This document shows positions 25,151 through 32,843 of a stretch of DNA of 64,000 nucleotides, piece after piece. This DNA is from DATBLE01 sp963837265. GTDB taxonomy: Bacteria; Actinomycetota; Thermoleophilia; Gaiellales; Gaiellaceae. Both the position numbers and the translations under genes were made by a program. The notes under the pieces were generated by a model, which worked only from the letters and a program-made list of their open reading frames with translations, had not been told where the DNA came from and did no database searches. The stretch lies in the NCBI GenBank assembly GCA_963837265.1, contig CAWIMQ010000006.1, positions 682,001 to 746,000 on the forward strand. Direction: 5' to 3'. Within the stretch, counting starts at the first letter, position 1. The number at the start of each line of letters is the position of its first letter.

Positions 25151-26575
25151 ATGGCTCCCGGGGATGCCGCCCGCCTCTACCACGAGCTGACCTCGTACGG
25201 GCCGTGGGACGGCTGGCCCCCGCCCGCCCGTCATCCGCTCGTGCTACAGGACTTCGAGCCGAACGACCTCGCGACCTTCCCGGCGCCCTGCAAGGCGTAC
25301 CGGGCCGGGCTGCCGGTCGTCGAGCTGCCGCGAGACTGGCCCGCCGGAACGAACCCGGCAACCGCGGTGCTCGCGGGCCGGCACACGCCGCCTCCGGCCT
25401 CGCTCGACCTCGCCGGCCTCGCGCGTCTCCTCCACCTCTCGGCGGGCGTCGTGCGCATCGCCGAGCGCGCCGACGGGCGGCGCTACCTCTTCCGCGCCGC
25501 AGGGTCGGCCGGCGGGCTCTTCCCGCTCGAGCTGTACGTGGCGGCGCGCGGCCTCGAGGGCCTTCCCGACGGCGTCCACTGGTTCGACCCGCCGAGCCAC
25601 GCCCTCGTGCAGGTCGGCCCGCCGCCCGACGGTGAGGCGACGACCCTCGTCATCACGGGCGTCCCGTGGCGCACCGGCTGGCGCTACTCGGAGCGCGGCT
25701 TTCGCCACATCTACTGGGACGCGGGGACGATGCTCGCGCAGGCGCTCGCGGCGGCGTCCGACGCGGGCCTGGCGCCGTGCCTGCGCACCGTGTTCCCGGA
25801 CGCCGCCGTGACGCGGCTCGTCGGAGCCGACGGCGTGCACGAGCTCCCGGTGGCGATCGTCACGCTGGGCGACGGCGAGCCGGCGATCGGACCGGCCGGA
25901 GACGCCGCGGCCGGCCGGGTCGACACGAGGGCGCCGCTCGAGTTCCCGCTGGTCACGCGGACGCAACACGCCGGCGACGGCGACCATCTCGGCCCACCAC
26001 GTCCTCCCGGCGAGCCGCTGGCCGGTGAGCCGCCGGCCTCGGCGAGCCTCGACGACGTCGTCCTGCTCCGCGGCTCGACGCGGACGATGGACCGGTCGCG
26101 GTCGATCGGCCGCGAGGTGGCCGAGTGGTCGCTCGCCGCCTCGCTGCGCGGCAGCCGGCTCCCCCACTTCGTCGCCGTCCACGCCGTCGATGGTCTCGAG
26201 CCCGGCCTCTACCGCTGGCCGTCGCTCGCCGCGCCGCTCCGGCGCGGCAACCTGCGCGAGGAGGTGTACCACGTCTGCCTCGAACAGGAGCTCGGCCGCG
26301 ACGCCGCCTTCGTCGTCGTCGCCGCCGCGGACCTCGACCGGCTCGACGACCGCGGCTACCGCGAGGCGCAGCTGGGGGCCGGCCTCGTCGAGGGCCGCCT
26401 GCACCTCGCGGCCTACGCGCTCGGGATCGGCGCCTCCGGGATGACGTTCGCCGACTCGGAGATCGCGGGCCTCCTCGGCGAGCCGCTGGCGGGCCTGCTC
26501 TTCACCTGCGTCGGCGTGCCCACCTATCGGAACCGGCCCGGCGGCGCGCCCGGCGAGGCGAGGAAGATGGGATAG
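25151..26575 (+). CDS. SagB-type dehydrogenase with two nitroreductase domains
   Basis: About 474 residues holding two tandem nitroreductase-like (FMN) domains, roughly residues 60-260 and 290-470. The first has FRAAGSAGGLFPLELYV; the second has the family ending (ALGIGASGMTFADSEIAGL, FTCVGVP). This double form is the SagB-type dehydrogenase also seen outside azoline peptide clusters. No precursor peptide or cyclodehydratase gene is visible nearby, so the substrate is unknown. ATG 25151 starts at the conserved GDAARLYHELTSY; a GTG at 25133 would add six residues. Confidence 0.85.
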   Translation: MAPGDAARLYHELTSYGPWDGWPPPARHPLVLQDFEPNDLATFPAPCKAYRAGLPVVELPRDWPAGTNPATAVLAGRHTPPPASLDLAGLARLLHLSAGVVRIAERADGRRYLFRAAGSAGGLFPLELYVAARGLEGLPDGVHWFDPPSHALVQVGPPPDGEATTLVITGVPWRTGWRYSERGFRHIYWDAGTMLAQALAAASDAGLAPCLRTVFPDAAVTRLVGADGVHELPVAIVTLGDGEPAIGPAGDAAAGRVDTRAPLEFPLVTRTQHAGDGDHLGPPRPPGEPLAGEPPASASLDDVVLLRGSTRTMDRSRSIGREVAEWSLAASLRGSRLPHFVAVHAVDGLEPGLYRWPSLAAPLRRGNLREEVYHVCLEQELGRDAAFVVVAAADLDRLDDRGYREAQLGAGLVEGRLHLAAYALGIGASGMTFADSEIAGLLGEPLAGLLFTCVGVPTYRNRPGGAPGEARKMG

Positions 26576-26629
26576 CGGGCCCGGCGTCTCGGGGACTGCC
26601 GGGACGCTCGTCTCGCACGGCAGGGAGAC

Positions 26630-26845
26630 TCAGGCCGCCGAGCCCGTCTCGTCGAGCAGCAGCGCGAGGGTCGGGCAGGCGGCCGCGGCGCGCTTCGCGT
26701 GCTTCTCGAGCCCGGGATCGAGCGGGCTCGGGTCGACGATCGGGTAGCCCCAGTCGTCGAGGCTGATCCGCTCGGGGAAGAGCTCGGCGCAGAGACCGTG
26801 CGCCTCGCACGCGATCGGGTCGACCCGCAGGCGGCGCTTGCTCAT
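26630..26845 (-). CDS. Small ferredoxin with three cysteines ([3Fe-4S] type)
   Basis: A 71-residue ferredoxin starting MSKRRLRVDPIAC. Cysteines at 13, 19 and 57 (C-X5-C...CP) are the ligands of a [3Fe-4S] cluster, as in actinobacterial ferredoxins that serve oxidoreductases. It is the last gene of the redox operon, and its ATG overlaps the stop of the NuoF-like gene (ATGA). It probably accepts or donates electrons for that flavoprotein. Confidence 0.88.
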   Translation of the reverse strand: MSKRRLRVDPIACEAHGLCAELFPERISLDDWGYPIVDPSPLDPGLEKHAKRAAAACPTLALLLDETGSAA

Positions 26846-28128
26846 CGCCCGCCCCGGCGCGGAAGCGGGAGCACGGAGCGGTTCGTGGCGCTGCAACGGC
26901 CGCGGAGATGGAGGTCGGCCTCGTCGGCGAAGACGTCGAGCGCGCTCGCGACGAACCTGGCCGCGCCGTCGGGATGACGGCACGCACCGCGGCCGCGCAC
27001 CTGATCGATCCAGCGGCCGAGCTGGTCCCGCTGGTCGCGCTCGCAGCGGGCCAGGCGCGCCATCGCATTCGCGATCGCACCCAGGCCGTGCACGCACGGC
27101 CCGCACTGGCCCGCGCTCTCGTCGGCGAGGTAGCGGGCGACCCGTGCCGTCTCGACGATTCCACAGGCGTCCACAGGCAGGGCGACGACCGCGCGGGCGC
27201 CGAGGGAGGCGCCGTAGGGGGCGAGCGCGGCGTCGGAGAGCGGCAGCGGTATGGCCGTGGCCGAGTCGATCCAGCTTCCGAAGTAGCCGCCGACGAGCAC
27301 CGCCTGCAAGGGCTCGGAGGATCCACCCGCCCCGGCGAGCAGCTGCTCGACGCTCGTGCCGAGCTCGATCTCGTAGACGCCGCGGGTGGTCACCGCTCCG
27401 GTCAGCGTGACGAGCGCCGAGCCGGGCTCGGACGCTGTGCCGAGCTCCCGGAACCAGCTCGGGCCGAAGCGCGCGATCAGCGCGACGTGCGCGATCGTCT
27501 CCGCGTTCTGGACGAGTGTCGGCGCTCCGGCGATCCCGCGCTCGAACGGCCGCGGCGGCGTGAAGGTCGGCTTGGCGGGGCCGCCGCCGAGGAATCGGAC
27601 GAGCGCCGTCTCCTCTCCGGCCACGAATCCGCCGGGCGCCGCGACGACGCTCAGCCGGACGTTCCGGTCGAGACGCCGCTGCACCCGAGCGTCGATCGCC
27701 TTCGACACGAGCGTCGGCTCCAGCTCGGACCCGCCGCCGAGGGCGACGATCGCCTCGTGGGCGCCGACGGCCTCGGCGGCGAGCACCGCGCCGTCGAGGA
27801 CGAGATGCGGCAGGCGGCGGACGAGCACGCGGTCCTTGCCGCTCGCGGGCTCGCCCTCGACCGCGTTCACGACCACGACGGGGCGGCGGCGCTGCGCCGC
27901 GACCACCGCCAGTTTCCGTCCAGTCGGGAAGGCGGCGCCGCCGCGGCCGCGCAGGCCGCTCTCCTCGACGAGGCCGACCAGGCCCGATCCGGTGCGAGGC
28001 GGCGGGCCGTACCGGTCGAGGTGCGAATCGAGGCCGGCGGCCCGGCCGTCCTCGGAGATGCCGGCGAGGAGCCGCGGCAACCTCCGCGGAGCGGCGATCC
28101 AGCGACGCTCCGCCGCCGCCGCGCTCAT
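26842..28128 (-). CDS. NuoF-like NADH dehydrogenase flavoprotein (stand-alone)
   Basis: A 428-residue protein of the complex I 51-kDa subunit family. GLRGRGGAAFPTGRK is the FMN site and VNAVEGEPASGKDR the NADH loop. The C-terminal cluster motif reads SAGQCGPCVHG...GACRHP: the first of the four usual Cys ligands is Ala, leaving three. No other nuo genes are near. In related clusters such proteins pass electrons between NADH and a ferredoxin or membrane partner. The start ATG 28128 has GGGGAG upstream, and both ends overlap neighbours by 4 nt. Confidence 0.85.
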   Translation of the reverse strand: MSAAAAERRWIAAPRRLPRLLAGISEDGRAAGLDSHLDRYGPPPRTGSGLVGLVEESGLRGRGGAAFPTGRKLAVVAAQRRRPVVVVNAVEGEPASGKDRVLVRRLPHLVLDGAVLAAEAVGAHEAIVALGGGSELEPTLVSKAIDARVQRRLDRNVRLSVVAAPGGFVAGEETALVRFLGGGPAKPTFTPPRPFERGIAGAPTLVQNAETIAHVALIARFGPSWFRELGTASEPGSALVTLTGAVTTRGVYEIELGTSVEQLLAGAGGSSEPLQAVLVGGYFGSWIDSATAIPLPLSDAALAPYGASLGARAVVALPVDACGIVETARVARYLADESAGQCGPCVHGLGAIANAMARLARCERDQRDQLGRWIDQVRGRGACRHPDGAARFVASALDVFADEADLHLRGRCSATNRSVLPLPRRGGR

Positions 28129-29222
28129 TCGGAGCTCCCCTCCCCGCCGCTCCGCGGCGTCGCCCGGATGGAGCCGGTCACGGTCGCCGCCTCCGGGTCG
28201 ATCCGCAGACGCATCACCAGCCGCAGCACCGAGCCCGAGGGCGAGGCCACGTTCGCCTCGACCCAGTTTCCGTCCAGCCCGACCACGGTTCCGGTGTAGA
28301 CGACGCCGCTTGCCGCGTCCGTGAACGAGACCCGGCTTCTGCTCATCGCCAGCCCGCCGCTCTCGAGCGCCGTGCCCCACAGGGTGACGTCCACGACACC
28401 GGGCTCGCTCCCGCGGACGGCCATCGCGATCGCGACCGCCGCGTCGCCGAGCGAGTCGGGCCCGGCCGACGACATCCGCCCGACCAGCCGACCGTCGAAC
28501 GACCGGACGCGCGCCGCGACGGCGGCCGATGCGAGCTGCCGTGATCCGGAGGACGCGCCCGTCGCCTTCAGGAGCGAGGAGGGAGTGCCGGCACGGGCGG
28601 CCCAGCCGCGCTTCCGCGGCCCGGCTGCGTACCAGGTGCCCAGCACGATCACGAGGGCGACCACGGCTGCGCCGGCTCCGAGCCGGACGCCCGGCGAGCC
28701 GGCGACCAGGAGGCGGCCCGCGACCGCGGCGACGACCAGCCCCAGGCAGGCGAACGACAGCGCCGCCATCCAGCCGAAGCGCGCGTCAGAGCCCGAGCCG
28801 AGGCCGTGGGCGAGCGCGAGCGGCCAGGAGGCGTACGCCGACCAGTGCAGCGCCTTCCACGTCCTGTAGCCGATGTGCTTGCGGAGCAGGCTCGTGATCG
28901 TGATCGCGAGCAGCAGGTCGAGCGCGAGCGCGCCGAGGCCGAGCCAGACCGGCCGGTACAGGGAGGCGAAGGGCACGAAGACGTCCTTGACGCCGATCGG
29001 CGCGTAGCCGTCGGCGATGGTCGTCCCCACGTGGATAGCGATGAACACGAGCGCGAGCAGCGTCAGGTTCCGGTGCAGGCCTGCGACGGCGAAGCGCGGC
29101 CAGCGGGCGCTGCGCCAGCGGCCGGACGTCAACACGCCGAGCAGGGTCGTCCCGGTCAGCAGGAGCAGCGCGACCACGCCCGAGCCGCGGGTCAGGTACC
29201 AGAGCGTCGTCCCGGAGCTCAT
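28125..29222 (-). CDS. Ferric-reductase-like b-heme membrane protein with a soluble C-terminal domain
   Basis: A 365-residue protein. About six membrane helices (residues 10-195) carry His at about 50, 64, 126 and 139, the pairs that hold two hemes in ferric reductase-like domains. Residues 200-365 form an extracytoplasmic Ser/Ala/Gly/Val-rich domain that I do not recognise; it contains KATGAS (about 219-224), which partly resembles the ApbE flavinylation motif but lacks its leading Asp. It should move electrons across the membrane. It overlaps the NuoF-like gene and apbE by 4 nt each, so the operon is translationally coupled. Confidence 0.82.
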   Translation of the reverse strand: MSSGTTLWYLTRGSGVVALLLLTGTTLLGVLTSGRWRSARWPRFAVAGLHRNLTLLALVFIAIHVGTTIADGYAPIGVKDVFVPFASLYRPVWLGLGALALDLLLAITITSLLRKHIGYRTWKALHWSAYASWPLALAHGLGSGSDARFGWMAALSFACLGLVVAAVAGRLLVAGSPGVRLGAGAAVVALVIVLGTWYAAGPRKRGWAARAGTPSSLLKATGASSGSRQLASAAVAARVRSFDGRLVGRMSSAGPDSLGDAAVAIAMAVRGSEPGVVDVTLWGTALESGGLAMSRSRVSFTDAASGVVYTGTVVGLDGNWVEANVASPSGSVLRLVMRLRIDPEAATVTGSIRATPRSGGEGSSE

Positions 29223-30220
29223 CCGTCCTCCGCCGGCCAGTCGTTGACGGTCGCGACGGTTCCGTCCTCGGCCGCCAGGCGCGCCGGCAGGCCCGAGGCC
29301 GCGAGCCAGCCCGGAGCCGACTCGCCGAGGACGACGGCGGCGGTCGAGGCGGCGTTCGCCCGCACACACGAGGAGGCGGCGACCGTGACGGTACGCCACG
29401 GCGTCTCGGCGGGGCGCGCCGTCCGCGGGTCGATGATGTGGTGGAGCTCGCCGCCCGCGGTCGTCCAGCGGCGCACGTGCGTCCCCGAGCTGGCAAGACC
29501 GCCGGCGGCGATCGCCACCACCGGGCCGGGCCCGTCGAGCGGCGCGGCGTGGTCGTCGGCGATCCGCACCGGCCAGCCGCCGTTCGGCGCCTCGCCGGCG
29601 ACGGCGACGTCGCCGCCGAGGCTGACGAGCACGCCCGCACCGGTCGCCGCCGCGGCGGCAGCGGCGGCCCGGTCGGCTGCGAGCGCCTTGGCGGTCGCGC
29701 CGAGATCGAGCTCGGTCCCGTTCGGCGCGCGCACGGTCCGGCGGCGGCGGTCGACGGTCACCGACCGCCAGCCTGCAACGGCGGGGAAGGTCGCGTGCAC
29801 GAGCCTGCCGTCGCGAAGACGAAGCTCCGCGAAGGTGCTGTCGTAGCCCGCAAGGCGGAGAGTCGCGCCGACGGTCGGGTCGACGAGCCCTCCGGTGAGG
29901 GCGGCGACGTCGAGCGCGACCTGGACCGCCTCGAAGAGCCGGGGCCCGACCTCGACCGCGGCGCCGCCGGCAGCGTTCACGCGGGCCAGCTCCGAGTCGT
30001 GGCGGAAGCGGCTGCACGCACGGTCGACCGCCGCCAGCTCGTCCTCGAGGATCCGCCTGGCCGACGTGAGCGCCCACGGCTCGGCGACGGCGACGAGGGC
30101 CGTCGTCCCCAGCGCCGGAAACGACTCCGAGACGACGCCGGCGCCTTCGGCGGCACGGCATCGCCTCGCGCCGGGCCCGACGGCGCGACTGTCGCCCTTG
30201 TGCTCGGCTTCGTCTCTCAC
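29219..30220 (-). CDS. apbE: ApbE-type FAD:protein FMN transferase
   Basis: A 333-residue protein with the ApbE pattern: the FAD-binding region LGATAKALAADRA, GGDVAVAGEAP, and the C-terminal HHIIDPRTARPAETPWRTVTV. ApbE attaches FMN to Ser/Thr of target proteins outside the cytoplasmic membrane. The family similarity begins near residue 30 (SFPALGTTA). The only canonical in-frame start is a GTG at 30220 that belongs to an 81-nt dispersed repeat, so the first 27 residues are repeat-encoded. No signal peptide or lipobox is evident, which is odd for ApbE. Confidence 0.88.
   Translation of the reverse strand: MRDEAEHKGDSRAVGPGARRCRAAEGAGVVSESFPALGTTALVAVAEPWALTSARRILEDELAAVDRACSRFRHDSELARVNAAGGAAVEVGPRLFEAVQVALDVAALTGGLVDPTVGATLRLAGYDSTFAELRLRDGRLVHATFPAVAGWRSVTVDRRRRTVRAPNGTELDLGATAKALAADRAAAAAAAATGAGVLVSLGGDVAVAGEAPNGGWPVRIADDHAAPLDGPGPVVAIAAGGLASSGTHVRRWTTAGGELHHIIDPRTARPAETPWRTVTVAASSCVRANAASTAAVVLGESAPGWLAASGLPARLAAEDGTVATVNDWPAEDG
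30140..30220 (-). repeat. 81-nt dispersed repeat, copy A (5' end of apbE)
   Basis: By hand alignment it matches copy C at 63 of 81 positions without gaps. On the minus strand it opens with GTGAGAGACGAAGCC, which provides the TGA stop of the upstream gene and the GTG start of apbE. It encodes MRDEAEHKGDS and 16 further residues in frame with ApbE. The central hairpin of the other copies has decayed here. Confidence 0.85.
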
Positions 30221-30573
30221 GATCCACCGGAGACGGCGACGGGCGGGCTCTGGGTCTGCACAGGCGCCTGGACCGGCGACTGCGACGGCGAGGACGACGG
30301 GATCGACGACGGCGAGGACGACGGGATCAGCGACGGCGCGGCCGGCGCCGCCGGCACCGCGACCTGCCCGGTCTTCTTCCTCGCGCTCGTCGTCGTCCGG
30401 GCGGGCTCCTTCGAGGCCTTCTTGCCCGGGGCGGCTCCGGCGACGTACGAGGCGATCGAGCCGACAACCGCGACGGAGGCGGCGAGCGCGATTCCCGTGA
30501 GGCGGCGGACGCGGGAGCGGGCTGCGTCACGCTCGGCGGCGGCACGCCGCCGGATGTGGCCGGTGTCGTTCAT
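30217..30573 (-). CDS. Membrane-anchored Pro/Ser-rich protein
   Basis: A 118-residue protein: a basic N-terminus (RRRAAAERDAARSRVRR), one membrane helix (LTGIALAASVAVVGSIASYVAG), and a low-complexity exported tail with repeats of PSSSPSSIPSSSPSQSP and PVQAPVQ. It heads the redox operon and its stop lies inside the 81-nt repeat. It may be a spacer or wall-spanning anchor for the redox proteins; no domain is recognised and no flavinylation motif is visible. Confidence 0.7.
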   Translation of the reverse strand: MNDTGHIRRRAAAERDAARSRVRRLTGIALAASVAVVGSIASYVAGAAPGKKASKEPARTTTSARKKTGQVAVPAAPAAPSLIPSSSPSSIPSSSPSQSPVQAPVQTQSPPVAVSGGS

Positions 30574-30662
30574 GGGAGCTCACAGGGAACCAGCCGCGAA
30601 TGAGAGGCAGATGAACGGCGGCTGAGAGCTGCCTCAGAGTTGCGTGCCGCCCGCGCCGTAGC

Positions 30663-32018
30663 TCAGGCGGCGGAGACGCTGATCCAGGCGTCGGCGCCTC
30701 CGCCCGGTCTGTTGGCCAGCCCGGCCTCCCCGCCGTGCGCGCGGGCGACGAGATCGACGATCGCCAGGCCGAGGCCCGTGCCGCCGCGGCCGCGCGCGTC
30801 GTCGGCGCGGCTGAAACGGTCGAACGCCCGCGGCAGGAAGTCGGGAGGGACACCGGCGCCCTCGTCGGTCACGTGCAGCTCCACGTGCCGGTCGCGGGCG
30901 ACCGCGCACAGCTCGATCGGCCCGTCGCCGTACGCGAACGCGTTCTCGACAAGATTCCCCAGCGCCTGCTCGAGCCGCGCCGAGTCGCCGTCCAGGCCGA
31001 TCCCGCCGGGCACCTCGACCCTCAGCGGCCGTCCCGTCTCGCGCGCACGCCGCTCGAACCGCCCGGCCACGCCGCCGAGCAGGTCGCGCGCGTCGATCTT
31101 CCGGTGGCGCAGGGGCAACCGGCCCTGGTCGGAGCGGGCGACGAGGAGCAGGTCCTCGGACAGCCGACTCAGGCGCTCGGTGTCGTCGGCCGCCGAGCGG
31201 AGCGCCCGCTCCAGCTCGTCCTTCGAGCGCGGGTGGCGGAGCGCCAGCTCGAGCTCGGTGCGGAGGAGCGCGAGCGGCGTGCGCAGCTCGTGGCTCGCGT
31301 CGTCGACGAAACGGCGCTCGTGCTCGACCGCCGCCTCGAGACGCGCGAGCATCCCGTTCAGGGTCTCCGCGAGCCGGAACAGCTCGTCGCGGCTACGCGG
31401 GGCCGGCAGCCGGCTTCCGGGCGTCCCTGCACCGATCGACGCGGCCCGGCGGCGCATCGCCTCCACCGGCCTCAGCGCGGAGGATGCGACCGCGTACCCG
31501 GCGAACGTGGCGACGAGCAGCGCGAGCGGGCCGCCGAGGAGGAACTCGCGCAGCAACCGATCGAGGGTCTGCTCGCGCTGCTCGAGGGATGCTGCAACCA
31601 CGACGGCCGCGCGCCCGCCGCCGACGCGGGCCGGCGCGGCGAGGATCCGCCAGTCGCCCTCGGCTCCCGGGATCGCGCCGCTGCGCAGGCGCGTCCGCCC
31701 GCCGAGCACGTCCCTCAGCATCGCCCCGGAGACGAGCGCCGGCAGGGTCGCCGGGGTCGAGTCGCGAACACGCCCGCCGGGCCCGACGAGCTGGCCGACC
31801 GTCGGCCCACCGGGCGCGTCGCGGTCGAGGACGCTACGGCCGTGTGCCGCGTGCTGGGCCGCCTCCACCGCCTGGCCGCGCAGCCCCTGGTCGATGGAGG
31901 AGAGCAGCGTCGCGCCGACGCGGTCGTAGATGAGGAAGCCGGTTGCCGCCAGCACCGCCGCCATCACGAGCGCGAACGGAAGCGTCAGTCGCAGACGGAT
32001 CGGCAGCCGCGCGATCAC
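30663..32018 (-). CDS. Sensor histidine kinase (two-component)
   Basis: A 451-residue kinase: two membrane helices (residues 10-30 and about 160-180) flank an external sensor domain; then HAMP (SALRPVEAMRRRAASI), HisKA with phosphoacceptor His in DDASHELRTPL, and an ATPase domain with NLVENAFAYGDG and GTGLGLAIV. The start overlaps the regulator's stop by 4 nt. It probably phosphorylates the adjacent OmpR-type regulator and may control the redox genes on either side. Confidence 0.93.
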   Translation of the reverse strand: MIARLPIRLRLTLPFALVMAAVLAATGFLIYDRVGATLLSSIDQGLRGQAVEAAQHAAHGRSVLDRDAPGGPTVGQLVGPGGRVRDSTPATLPALVSGAMLRDVLGGRTRLRSGAIPGAEGDWRILAAPARVGGGRAAVVVAASLEQREQTLDRLLREFLLGGPLALLVATFAGYAVASSALRPVEAMRRRAASIGAGTPGSRLPAPRSRDELFRLAETLNGMLARLEAAVEHERRFVDDASHELRTPLALLRTELELALRHPRSKDELERALRSAADDTERLSRLSEDLLLVARSDQGRLPLRHRKIDARDLLGGVAGRFERRARETGRPLRVEVPGGIGLDGDSARLEQALGNLVENAFAYGDGPIELCAVARDRHVELHVTDEGAGVPPDFLPRAFDRFSRADDARGRGGTGLGLAIVDLVARAHGGEAGLANRPGGGADAWISVSAA

Positions 32019-32680
32019 GTGCCGTCCGCCCGGAGCCGGTAGCCGACCCCGCGCACGGTCTCGATCGCGCCGCTTCCGATCTGCTCGCGCAGGCCGCGCA
32101 CGTAGACGTCGACGATGTTCGACCGGCTCTCGAAACCGAGGTCCCAGGCGGCCTCGAGCAGCTGACCGCGGGAGAGCACCTCACCGGGGCGGCGCATGAA
32201 CGCCTCGAGCAGGGCAAAGGCCTTCGCCGACAGCCGCAGCTCGCTCCTGCCTCGCCAGGCGCGTCTCGAGGCGGGATCGAGCCGGAGCGCGCCGACCTCC
32301 ACCGCCGTCGGCCGCTCGTGCGGGACCCGCCGGGCGAGGGCGCGCAGGCGGGCGAGCAGCTCGCCGAACGAGAACGGCTTCAGCAGATAGTCGTCGGCGC
32401 CGACGTCGAGCCCGGTGATCCGGTCCTCGACCGCGTCGCGCGCGGTCAGCATCAGCACGGGCGACCAGACGCCCGCCGCGCGCAACCGGCGGCAGGTCTC
32501 GAACCCGTCGAGGCCCGGGAGCATCACGTCGAGCACGATCGCGTCGTAGGCGACCGCGCGCGCCATCCAGAGGGCGTCCTCCCCGCGGCCGGCGGCGTCG
32601 GCTGCATGCCCTTCCTCGCGCAGCCCGCGCACGAGCAGGTCCGCCATCTTCGGCTCGTCCTCGACGACCAGCACGCGCAT
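32015..32680 (-). CDS. OmpR-family response regulator
   Basis: A 221-residue regulator: receiver domain with VVEDEP, phospho-Asp in VLDVMLPGLDG and Lys in LLKPFSF, then an OmpR winged helix (SRSNIVDVYVRGLREQI, VRGVGYRL). ATG 32680 starts at the canonical MRVLVVEDE. The frame stays open upstream through an 81-nt repeat whose own ATG (32809) is in frame 43 codons earlier, so a longer form is conceivable. It lies divergent from the propeller-protein gene. Confidence 0.94.
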   Translation of the reverse strand: MRVLVVEDEPKMADLLVRGLREEGHAADAAGRGEDALWMARAVAYDAIVLDVMLPGLDGFETCRRLRAAGVWSPVLMLTARDAVEDRITGLDVGADDYLLKPFSFGELLARLRALARRVPHERPTAVEVGALRLDPASRRAWRGRSELRLSAKAFALLEAFMRRPGEVLSRGQLLEAAWDLGFESRSNIVDVYVRGLREQIGSGAIETVRGVGYRLRADGT

Positions 32681-32728
32681 CGGGCAATTGTCCACCGGAG
32701 CGGTGAGGCGGCGCGGATGAACCGCGTT

Positions 32729-32809
32729 GACGCCTCCGGCGTCACGACATCGCCTCCCACCAGGACCGACAGCTTCGCTGTCGCCTTTGTGCTCGGCTTC
32801 GTCTTTCAT
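32729..32809 (-). repeat. 81-nt dispersed repeat, copy B (upstream of the response regulator)
   Basis: It matches copy C at 73 of 81 positions. On the minus strand it opens with ATGAAAGACGAAGCC and encodes MKDEAEHKGDS and 16 more residues, in frame with the regulator 48 nt further on. It contains the hairpin CGACAGC-TTC-GCTGTCG (32767-32783). Confidence 0.9.
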
Positions 32810-32843
32810 CGTCGGCTCATCCGGGCCTGCTCTCGTGTGCGAC

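Noticed and set aside
25151..26575. A ribosomal peptide (azole/azoline) cluster around the SagB-type gene
   Set aside because: No SagC/SagD-like cyclodehydratase, precursor peptide or exporter is nearby; the double-nitroreductase form occurs alone in many genomes.
30280..30360. Short tandem DNA repeats (GACGACGGGATC-type) as a minisatellite or CRISPR-like array
   Set aside because: They encode the PSSSPS repeats of the Pro-rich protein and are too short and irregular; no spacers.
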